NCBI RefSeq assembly: GCF_900177345.1
Contig: NZ_FWZT01000003.1
Coordinates: forward strand, 310,001 to 374,000
Reading direction: 5' to 3'
Length of the DNA: 64,000 nt
Origin: Pseudobacteriovorax antillogorgiicola
GTDB taxonomy: Bacteria; Bdellovibrionota_B; Oligoflexia; Oligoflexales; Oligoflexaceae
In this document: piece by piece, positions 17,778 to 25,493 of the stretch
Layout: each line of letters starts with the position of its first letter
How positions within the stretch are numbered: the stretch's first letter is position 1
Notes under the pieces: model-generated
Told to the model about the DNA's origin: nothing
The model's database searches: none
What the model saw: the letters and a program-made list of their open reading frames with translations, nothing else
Translations under genes and position numbers: made by a program

Positions 17778-19892
17778 CTAGAGCGCAGGGCTATTGATTC
17801 CAATAAAGTAGGTGGCTGATAAGCTATCCGCATAGCCGTATTGGCTTTCATCACTCGCAGTTAAATTCCGGCCATTGAGAAAAATATCAACTAACGAGGT
17901 TACTTGATAAGAGACCTTGGCATTAAGAATCGTTACAGCACTAATCACATCAGTTTCTGTTTCATTGTAGTTACGAAATGTTTGTTCCCCTAAATGATAC
18001 CCGTGCAGGTTAATAGCGACTTTTTCTACAGGTCGCAGTTCTAAGGTAAAACCGCCATACAACTCAGGTGTCGATTCAGTGAAGGACTCGTCCTCATCTT
18101 CCTTATCGTAGTAACTAGTCTGCTGGAAGGTCAAATAGGGATTGAACTGTAGAATATCCAAAGGCGATGTTTTGAGGCTTAAGGTTGTCCCAATCTGTTT
18201 AGCATTACGGTTGATGTTGTCATATTTCCAGGTTATTTGAGCCTTGTCGTCTACTGTTTCACTAGAGAGGTATTCAAGATCACTCAATTTATAGATAGAC
18301 GATGAAAATAGGTTGAGATCTAATAGTAAGCTGCGTGAAAAACGTCCGCGATAACCAAGACTGAATGAATCGGTTGTCATGAGTTCTAACTCATCATTCC
18401 CTAGATAGAAAATATCGGCTGCATCTGTTGAAATTTTATAGCTCAAAAAGTTATCAACCATAAACGGAGCTCGATTCGCTCTCGAAACAGATGTATGAAA
18501 AATATGATCAAGATTCACCTTATATCGTGCTGAGAGCTGATAGGAACCGTATTGGGTATTTGGCTTATCGTACTGATCAATGCGAGCTGCCCCCAATAGC
18601 CGTAGCCGATCTTTGAAGAGCGGCTTCTCGGCGAATACGGCAAGAGCAGTAGTAGATAGTGTCTGTTTTCCATCGATAAAGTCACCATCATAGCTGGCCT
18701 GCCGAATACTCAGTTCAGGACGGATCAAGATCCCGGCCACTTGACTTGTATAATCCACAAGTGCATCTAAAACCTGCATCTTGTAACTCCACTCGGAAAA
18801 GCCAAGGCTTTCTTGCTCCCCTTGAATTGTGGATATCTGGACAGAAAGGTCTTCAAGCTTTAACCGAAGATCGAGATGGCTGGTATCCGATTCAAAGCTA
18901 GTGAGTGGCGTTGAGAAGCTATTGACCGCAACTTTCTGACTAAGTGATTTTTGAGAACTACCTGTCACCTTAAGATAGGACTGACTAGAGAATTTGTGAT
19001 GAAGCTCTAAATTTACTCCGCCTTTTTTTAACGACGTTTCTGGGTCAGGGTAACGTTCATCTGGATTTGAAATTCGATAAGCCGGATCATCAAGGTTTTC
19101 TATATCAGGTTGACTCAAAGTTGAGGTCAATCGATCGAAGTCTCGATACTCACCAGCTGTCCAATCATAGTACTTTGCATCAGGCCTCTCACGTTGGCTG
19201 TGGTTGACTGATAGACGCAGGCTGGTGTTTTTAGAAATGGGATAGCTCAGAGCCGCTCCACCCACGTAATTTTCCGCCCCATTGCCATTAACATAGGCAG
19301 ATTGTGTCATCGATCCATGAGTGACGGATCTCGTGACAATATTTAAAACCCCTGTCACTGCATTGGGGCCGTAGAGCGCTGACGAAGGCCCCCGAATTAG
19401 CTCAATCCGCTCCACATCATGAATCTCAATTGGTAAGGTTTCCCAAAACACCCCTCCGGAAAAGTAGTTATAAACCACTCTATAATCGATCATCACCAGC
19501 ATGATCGTGCTATTGGGAAAAGGTAGGAGCTTATTGGTAGAAACATCATCATAGCCGTGGATATGGACATCATAGACTCCAGAGCTTTGTTCTCTAACAA
19601 TCACCCCTGGCATCAAGCGTAATGCCTCTGGGATTGATGTAGCACCCGATGCGATGATATCCTTTCTTTGAAGCACTGATACAGGCAACGATGAATCCAT
19701 CAAAGGTTCCACCTTTTTCGTCACTAGCTCGATGATTTCTATATCAAGGAGATCTTCCAGATCAAGATCGAGGTAATCGTCGTCCTGTGATGAGGCATTC
19801 CCGGCTCCCAAAACCATCAGGAATAGCACAATCAGCCTGACGGACAACTTGAGCTTAGCCCCAGAAGTGAGAGTATGTTTGCTCAATTCCAT
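17778..19892 (-). CDS. TonB-dependent outer-membrane receptor
   Basis: A TonB-gated outer-membrane transporter of about 704 aa. After the signal peptide comes a short acidic stretch, then a plug domain (about 60-190) with ALRLMPGVIVREQ and the IELIRGPSSALYGPNAVTGVLNIVTR signature, then a 22-strand-type barrel ending in an aromatic C-terminal strand. ATG 19892 is preferred over the GTG at 19907: AGGAA lies 5 nt upstream. It begins 25 bp after the beta-helix lipoprotein and is followed by the YfiR-like gene, so the three are probably one operon. Substrate unknown; it lacks the BtuB or siderophore-specific marks I could name. A Ca- or polymer-derived ligand presented by the lipoprotein is one possibility. 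Confidence 0.9.
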   Translation of the reverse strand: MELSKHTLTSGAKLKLSVRLIVLFLMVLGAGNASSQDDDYLDLDLEDLLDIEIIELVTKKVEPLMDSSLPVSVLQRKDIIASGATSIPEALRLMPGVIVREQSSGVYDVHIHGYDDVSTNKLLPFPNSTIMLVMIDYRVVYNYFSGGVFWETLPIEIHDVERIELIRGPSSALYGPNAVTGVLNIVTRSVTHGSMTQSAYVNGNGAENYVGGAALSYPISKNTSLRLSVNHSQRERPDAKYYDWTAGEYRDFDRLTSTLSQPDIENLDDPAYRISNPDERYPDPETSLKKGGVNLELHHKFSSQSYLKVTGSSQKSLSQKVAVNSFSTPLTSFESDTSHLDLRLKLEDLSVQISTIQGEQESLGFSEWSYKMQVLDALVDYTSQVAGILIRPELSIRQASYDGDFIDGKQTLSTTALAVFAEKPLFKDRLRLLGAARIDQYDKPNTQYGSYQLSARYKVNLDHIFHTSVSRANRAPFMVDNFLSYKISTDAADIFYLGNDELELMTTDSFSLGYRGRFSRSLLLDLNLFSSSIYKLSDLEYLSSETVDDKAQITWKYDNINRNAKQIGTTLSLKTSPLDILQFNPYLTFQQTSYYDKEDEDESFTESTPELYGGFTLELRPVEKVAINLHGYHLGEQTFRNYNETETDVISAVTILNAKVSYQVTSLVDIFLNGRNLTASDESQYGYADSLSATYFIGINSPAL

Positions 19893-19916
19893 AACAGTTC
19901 CTATCACAGTTATTAT

Positions 19917-21290
19917 CTAGTCAAGAAAGCCATGTTCTGAAAGCCAAGACCAACCAGATAGCCAGTTGTCTGTGCCACTAAAAGCTCCTGAATACTCTGT
20001 CGCATCAAACCAGCCATCAGACCTACAGCTATCGATCTGACTACCTAGAAGGGGACTGGAAGATTGCGGGCGAGGATCAAGACTGCCCTGGTTATTGGCA
20101 TCAATATTCACAGTCGTTAGTAGAGGATCAAGTTCCTGTAAAGTGAGAGCGCCAGCATTACTTGAATGAACCGTGCTTCCACCGCAATTTGAGCCAAAAA
20201 TATTTGATGACACATATAGTAGGTCAGTATTACCAGCTTCAGTTGGTTCTACCTGACTTAAAATTTCTTGTGTTCTAGAATCGCTCACGCGCATACAGAC
20301 CCCATTGCCATCCTGTATAGCGATGTTACGAAAGTCGCCACCCGTACCTTCTCTCAAACGGATCATTTGATCCCCCTGATCGGTTACATTGTCTCCATCC
20401 TCATCAAGATCTGCTTCGGGAATCGAACTTGTAGGGCCTAGTAGGGTAGCATTGCAAACAATAGGAAATGATCGGGGTGAGGCATCATAGTTGCTGCCGT
20501 CATTGTCCATTTCAAAGGCCCTACCAGCCAAATCACGGCCAGCAAGGGTAAAGATATGTTGCAGTCGTCCTTGATAGCCAAGATCAGTATCAATAGCATC
20601 ATCACGAACAAACAAGACCGATACATACTTGGCATCGACCGTACCACCAAAAAACTCCACACCATCATCTTGGTTCCAGGCAACTTCAATATGCTCAATG
20701 GTCGTTCCACGCCCCACCCCTGCCAGAGTCAGACCATTGATCTCGTTATTTTCACCGATGTTTCGCCCACCATACCAAATCCTCACGTAGCGAAGAATAC
20801 CACTGCTATCCTCGGCATCGTCTCCACCGTAGCTTACTCCAGCGACCCCTTCTACAACTCTCTTCTCAAGGCTGGCATTAACCGGCGCTTGCCCCAAGAT
20901 GATCAAGCCACCCCATAACCCCCGTGCTGGTAGATTCGCATCATCTGTGGACGACGTAAACGTAATGGGTTGTTCAGCAGTTCCATTGGCTATAATAGTT
21001 GCCCCAGGTTTAATGATCAGTGCTGGAGCTAAACCTTGGACGTCTGAAGCAATCGAGCGAATCGTTGTTCCCGGCTCGATTGTTAAGGTGACTCCAGATT
21101 GAACGAAGGCCTGGCCAATAAGAAGGTACTCTTTACTTGATGACCAAGTGGTATCCTTATCTATGGAACCTGACACTTCGATAAAATCCTCGATGTCATC
21201 GAAGTCCTGAAAGCCGCAAGCAGCAGCTCCCAGAATGATCAGGTAGCATGAAAGCAAAGCGCCATAGGTGTTGGCTTGTAGCATAACCAT
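19917..21290 (-). CDS. Beta-helix lipoprotein partner of the TonB receptor
   Basis: The 457-aa protein has a lipobox, LGAAAC (about residues 20-25), then a right-handed parallel beta-helix pattern: LTIEPGTTI, ALIIKPGATIIANGT, GLWGGLIILGQAPVN, TIEHIEVAWNQDDGVEFFGGTVDAKYVSV-type coils. This family commonly sits beside a TonB-dependent receptor in Gram-negatives, and the receptor gene starts 25 bp downstream here. It may be a surface binding subunit that hands ligand to the receptor, as SusD does for SusC, though the fold is unrelated to SusD. That role is inference. Ligand unknown. The gene is divergent from the solute-binding protein gene at 21507. Confidence 0.8.
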   Translation of the reverse strand: MVMLQANTYGALLSCYLIILGAAACGFQDFDDIEDFIEVSGSIDKDTTWSSSKEYLLIGQAFVQSGVTLTIEPGTTIRSIASDVQGLAPALIIKPGATIIANGTAEQPITFTSSTDDANLPARGLWGGLIILGQAPVNASLEKRVVEGVAGVSYGGDDAEDSSGILRYVRIWYGGRNIGENNEINGLTLAGVGRGTTIEHIEVAWNQDDGVEFFGGTVDAKYVSVLFVRDDAIDTDLGYQGRLQHIFTLAGRDLAGRAFEMDNDGSNYDASPRSFPIVCNATLLGPTSSIPEADLDEDGDNVTDQGDQMIRLREGTGGDFRNIAIQDGNGVCMRVSDSRTQEILSQVEPTEAGNTDLLYVSSNIFGSNCGGSTVHSSNAGALTLQELDPLLTTVNIDANNQGSLDPRPQSSSPLLGSQIDSCRSDGWFDATEYSGAFSGTDNWLSGWSWLSEHGFLD

Positions 21291-21506
21291 TCCTCAAGCG
21301 AGATAAAGTTTCGTCAATTGATTCTATTGAACATGGGTAATTATTGCAGGCAGGCTATTGATAAGCAAACAGATTTTTGCTGATCAAGAAGCTCTCCCGC
21401 TCTCGCACTTTCATTTTGTGTGGAACTTTTTGCCTAGCGACCGTTATCACAATTCATCGTCAAAATCCGAATAAACGATACAATAGGAATCTCTAGGGAT
21501 TGGATC

Positions 21507-22703
21507 ATGTTGAAAAATAAATGCAACACCCTATTTGCTATACTAGCGGTAGGCCTTGTTACTGGCTCCACCCAGGCTAAAGACCGTTTAGTCCTTTGGC
21601 ATTCATTCCAGGAACAAACGGTTGCGAGACACTTGGAAATCCTGCTGACAAAATTTGGAGAAGATCATCGAATCACTGTAGAAGCCAGAGAATTTCAAAA
21701 CTCTGATATCAAGCCCTCTCTGATTAGCGCTGCACAGGAAGACAAGTTACCAGATGTTTTTATTGCCGCAGGAGACTTTGCTGGCTTGTACCAAACACTA
21801 GACTTGTCACCTATCCCCCTAAAAACCATCGAACCCTTTGATGAAACAATAAAAATTGGTGCTAACTACTACGGCGCTCCCTTCTTGGGCGGGAACCATC
21901 TTGTGCTCTACTATAACAAGGAGTTTGTAAAGACCCCCATCTCAGACTTCAACGAAATTGCGTCTCAAAAGGAGGCTTTTCGTGCCCGAGGCATTGGAAC
22001 TATTGGCTGGCAATACCGAGAGCCATTTTGGTTGCTTTCGTTTCTTTCAGCTTATGGTGTGTGGCCAGTTACCGAACAAGGCAAACCCAATCTATCGGGA
22101 CCAAGGATGGAAGAAGCATTGCGCGCTTACTACGAATTGGGAAGTGTCATCGCTCGGGACTGCACATACCAGTGTGGACATAAGGATTTCATCGATGGCA
22201 AGTTTGCTTATTCAGTGAATGGTGTTTGGGCATTTGCCGAGTTCCAAAAAAAGTTCGGTCCAAACTTCGGAGTCTCACCTTTACCCACATTCAACGGCAA
22301 AAGTTTAAATGCCATGTATTCTACAATTAGCCTCTTTTTTCCAAAACAAGCACTCAGTGGGCCGAAGAGTAATACCCTGATCCAGCTTGCTCGATATTTT
22401 CGCGCTCCTCGTACCCAAGAAAGTTGGATAAAGCATGGCCTGATTCCCGCAGTCGGTAGCTCCTTCAATAAACTAAAACGAAGCGCTAGCCAGCAAAAGA
22501 AGATGGTCTTGAAGCAACTTGAAGTGAGTAAGCCTATGCCGAACCTTCCTAGCATGGTTTATATATGGGAAGCCCTAAGAAAGGGCTGGCTGCGCTACGA
22601 AGCATTGCGGACCCGAGAAAAACCCATGCCCGAAAAAACCGCAAGCGAGTTTATGCAGAAACTTGCTATCGAAGCAATGGAGCAGGAACGATTGACACAT
22701 TAG
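21507..22703 (+). CDS. Extracellular solute-binding protein, family 1 (sugar type)
   Basis: A periplasmic binding protein of 398 aa with a cleaved-type signal peptide (FAILAVGLVTGSTQA-K) and the sugar-binding family pattern: LVLWHSFQEQ at the mature N-terminus, LPDVFIAAGDFAGLY, and the GAPFLGGNHLVLYYNKE segment. No ABC permease or ATPase gene follows. Instead, 79 bp downstream starts a membrane SpoIIE phosphatase with a periplasmic sensor region, so this protein may present ligand to that sensor rather than feed a transporter. The GGAT-type upstream region has only a weak Shine-Dalgarno. Ligand unknown, probably a carbohydrate. Confidence 0.85.
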   Translation: MLKNKCNTLFAILAVGLVTGSTQAKDRLVLWHSFQEQTVARHLEILLTKFGEDHRITVEAREFQNSDIKPSLISAAQEDKLPDVFIAAGDFAGLYQTLDLSPIPLKTIEPFDETIKIGANYYGAPFLGGNHLVLYYNKEFVKTPISDFNEIASQKEAFRARGIGTIGWQYREPFWLLSFLSAYGVWPVTEQGKPNLSGPRMEEALRAYYELGSVIARDCTYQCGHKDFIDGKFAYSVNGVWAFAEFQKKFGPNFGVSPLPTFNGKSLNAMYSTISLFFPKQALSGPKSNTLIQLARYFRAPRTQESWIKHGLIPAVGSSFNKLKRSASQQKKMVLKQLEVSKPMPNLPSMVYIWEALRKGWLRYEALRTREKPMPEKTASEFMQKLAIEAMEQERLTH

Positions 22704-22782
22704 ATCTGGAGTTTAAAAAAATAATTGTCCCTTTGAATACTTCAGAGAATTTGGTGCATCTAATCAGATTTTGGGGTAAACG

Positions 22783-24642
22783 TTGAAAAGCTTCCGGCTA
22801 CTCATACTTTCGGCAATTCTAATATCAGCGCTATTGCCGATTCTAATCGTATCCCTGCCAACCGGCAAGGTGGTCTACGATTTGGTTTGGGATCATGCTG
22901 AAGAAGAACTCTCACTTCGAGGCCAGAAAATCTCGGATGCGATCTTGCACGACTTGCGACTCATTACCCATAGCCTTGAGTTTCTAGCTATAACTCAGGA
23001 AATAAGGCTTGGTGTCAGCAGCCTAGTATTCTCGGGAGCAGCCCGACGAGTGCTAGAGCGCTACCAAGAGCGCTACCCCATGGTCACCGGCATCTATCTT
23101 TTCGATGAGAGTGCCAACGTAGTAGAAACCATTCCAGAAATTCTTTCCATCGAGGATTCTGAATACATCACAAATGCACTCGCAAGTCTCCCTGAAGGGT
23201 CCAGGGAAATCTTCGTCGATCTTATGTCTAACTCCGACTTTTCTGAAATCCTTAGAGAGCTATCCAGCTTGAATCGCGTGGACAGGAAAAGTTTAAGCTC
23301 TTCATCTCATATATTGGTTGGCAAACCGGTGATCGGTGATAAAAGCCGGCGAGTGGGGTTTTTAGTCTTAGTGATTCCCATTGAAGTTCTGCTTCAGAAG
23401 CATACGCCTGCTTTCAATCAGGATCGTGTGCTAGACATACAAAAAGAGGAACAAACTTGGTACAATTCCTTGCTAGACACTCCCCCTCGAATCACAGATG
23501 ACACCTGGATCAAATCCATAACTCAACTAGCTCTTGCTGATATTGCACCAGATCAGCCTATCAATATTCGACTGATCACAGCTGAAACAAAGTCTTCCCG
23601 GTATGGAGAGATTTTTGAGGACGTTCAAGATATCGTCGTGCTTGTCACATTGATCTCACTTCTAACTTTGGCCCTAGCATTCCACCTAGGTCGATTGATC
23701 GCCAAACCATTGGCAAGAATTGGAGATTTAGTCAGTGCTTACAAGGATGCCAACTATAGCTATCGTTTGCCAAAAATGAAGTTTGTTGAATTCAGTCGAT
23801 TGGTTGATCTACTTGGTGATCTCGGCGAGGCTGTTCGCAACTCTAAAACCGATCTCAACCGAAAGTTGGATGAACGATCCGAGGAGATTCACCGACTCCA
23901 AAAAAAGGAACGCGATGCCGCAAAAGCTGTTCAAGAAGCATTGCTCCGTCATCCCGAGATTCGTTCACGAGTCACCATCACAAGTTGCTATCGGACTGCT
24001 GGTTTCATGGGTGGTGATTGGTACAGCTATTTTGAAGACACCACGAAAAACCGATTGGTGGTAATGATCGGCGATGTTACTGGTCACGACATGTCGTCTG
24101 CATTAGTAACCGGTGCCGTCGCGGGCGCCTCCCGCGCGGGCCTCGAAGTAATCAGTGATCACGAGAACGATCATAAGAATCTTCTTCACCAAATTGCTGA
24201 TAAATTCAATCAGGTAGTCATCGATACGGGGAAATGTGCTGGCCATCTCATGACGATGACCATCTTATGTATCGACACACTCAGACATCGCTGCCACTAT
24301 CTCAATGCCGGACACACGGGGATTGCACTCAAGAATAAATCAGGGGTTCGAACCATTATAAAAGGTGGTTCTCCTTTAGGACTTTTTGAGCAACCTAATT
24401 TTGGCTACTGTGAGTTTCCATTGAATGTCCATGATACTCTATTTCTGTATACCGATGGATTACTAGAGAACGCTAGCCAGGCTGGAAGTACCATCAGCCC
24501 CAGGATGCTCCTGAAGACCCTTGAAGATGCCGCCGACGCACGCAGTATGATTGATGCTATCACTGGACTTACTGTTCGCGTTTGGGGCGATCAGAAAATT
24601 GAAGATGATTGTACCTACTTGGCAATTCAATACCGCCCATAA
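22783..24642 (+). CDS. Membrane sensor with HAMP and SpoIIE/PP2C phosphatase domain
   Basis: A transmembrane RsbU-like serine phosphatase (619 aa). It has an N-terminal membrane helix (about 5-28), a large periplasmic Cache-like sensor (about 30-285), a second membrane helix (about 288-310), HAMP (about 310-360), a coiled coil and a SpoIIE-type PP2C domain (about 395-617). Metal-binding marks are visible: GGDWYSYFE, VMIGDVTGHDMSSAL and the late EDDCTYLAI. Such phosphatases act on an anti-sigma antagonist, but no STAS or anti-sigma gene is nearby. The start is TTG with a weak GGGG upstream. Placement just after a solute-binding protein suggests ligand-loaded binding protein is its periplasmic input. 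Confidence 0.88.
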   Translation: MKSFRLLILSAILISALLPILIVSLPTGKVVYDLVWDHAEEELSLRGQKISDAILHDLRLITHSLEFLAITQEIRLGVSSLVFSGAARRVLERYQERYPMVTGIYLFDESANVVETIPEILSIEDSEYITNALASLPEGSREIFVDLMSNSDFSEILRELSSLNRVDRKSLSSSSHILVGKPVIGDKSRRVGFLVLVIPIEVLLQKHTPAFNQDRVLDIQKEEQTWYNSLLDTPPRITDDTWIKSITQLALADIAPDQPINIRLITAETKSSRYGEIFEDVQDIVVLVTLISLLTLALAFHLGRLIAKPLARIGDLVSAYKDANYSYRLPKMKFVEFSRLVDLLGDLGEAVRNSKTDLNRKLDERSEEIHRLQKKERDAAKAVQEALLRHPEIRSRVTITSCYRTAGFMGGDWYSYFEDTTKNRLVVMIGDVTGHDMSSALVTGAVAGASRAGLEVISDHENDHKNLLHQIADKFNQVVIDTGKCAGHLMTMTILCIDTLRHRCHYLNAGHTGIALKNKSGVRTIIKGGSPLGLFEQPNFGYCEFPLNVHDTLFLYTDGLLENASQAGSTISPRMLLKTLEDAADARSMIDAITGLTVRVWGDQKIEDDCTYLAIQYRP

Positions 24643-24777
24643 AAAGACATAATAAAATCACAAGCAATTCTTTAATAGTTAACATTACCCAAGTTTCTTC
24701 AAACACTACCAACCTCAACTAACGAAATCAACAACCGATAAAGTTCCTATGTTTTAACGGAGATCAGGAATCGGACC

Positions 24778-25299
24778 ATGCGGGCTATCTATCCTCAGCA
24801 AACGGCAGTAACGATGACTGAAGTTGTTATGCCACAGCATACCAATCCTCACGGTAGTGTTTTTGGAGGAGTGATAATGTCTTGGGTCGACATTGCAGCT
24901 GGAATTTGTGCCACCCGCCACTGCCGTAGAGACGTTGTAACAGCATCCGTTGACACCCTTCACTTTCTTTCCCCTGTTAGGCTAGGCTGGATCGTAACCC
25001 TAAAGGCGATGGTTAACTATGCTGGTAAAACTAGCTGTGAAGTGGGTGTCCGCATTGATGCTGAGAATGGTAATACTGGAGAAGTGTTTCATACAGCCAG
25101 CGCCTATCTAACCATGGTGGCCATGGGAAGCGATCATAGGCCGAGCACCATCCCTCCCTTGGAGCCGCAGACCGAATTGGAAAAGCAGCGGTTCGAACAG
25201 GCAAAAAATAGAATCACCATTCGCCGCAAACTCAGGCAGATGATGGCTGACGAAGATCACATTCAATTGCCATCGTCCCCGATTCGCGACGACGACTGA
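24778..25299 (+). CDS. Acyl-CoA thioesterase (hotdog fold, YciA/BFIT-like)
   Basis: Hydrolyses acyl-CoA thioesters in the cytoplasm. The single hotdog domain (about 10-125) shows the family marks: MPQHTNPHGSVFGGVIMSWVD, with the Asn-Pro/HGSVFGG entrance to the long helix and the catalytic Asp in WVDIAAG, then VTASVDTLHFLSPV. A charged C-terminal helix (about 135-173) follows, as in many medium/long-chain acyl-CoA hydrolases. GGAGATCAGGAA lies upstream of the ATG. It is flanked by the phosphatase gene and the riboswitch-controlled receptor but shares no evident function with either. Confidence 0.9.
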   Translation: MRAIYPQQTAVTMTEVVMPQHTNPHGSVFGGVIMSWVDIAAGICATRHCRRDVVTASVDTLHFLSPVRLGWIVTLKAMVNYAGKTSCEVGVRIDAENGNTGEVFHTASAYLTMVAMGSDHRPSTIPPLEPQTELEKQRFEQAKNRITIRRKLRQMMADEDHIQLPSSPIRDDD

Positions 25300-25371
25300 T
25301 TCGCTTAAGCCTGCACTCTTCTAGCATTCTTTCCAAGATAACCTTGCGTGCTTTGTAAACTGATGATATCA

Positions 25372-25476
25372 CACGACTTGAAATTTTATAAACGATGGTG
25401 AAACAGGTGGGAATCCTGTGCTGTCCCGCAACTGTAAGTTCTAACGAGCAAGCCAGATCCCATCTCTATAAGCGTA
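25372..25476 (+). promoter_or_regulatory. Cobalamin riboswitch
   Basis: The stretch holds the conserved core of the AdoCbl/B12 riboswitch: GGTG...GGTGGGAATCCTGTGCTG, then the near-invariant CCCGCAACTGTAA, then the B12-box-like AAGCCAGATCCC. It ends about 20 nt before the Shine-Dalgarno GAGGAGG of the receptor gene, so ligand could control ribosome access. Exact edges and the P1 helix are approximate. Confidence 0.85.
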
Positions 25477-25493
25477 CGACCCGAGGAGGTTTC

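Noticed and set aside
25395-25493. N-terminal extension of the TonB receptor from ATG 25395
   Set aside because: These codons coincide with the conserved riboswitch core and lack a ribosome binding site; ATG 25494 has GAGGAGG.
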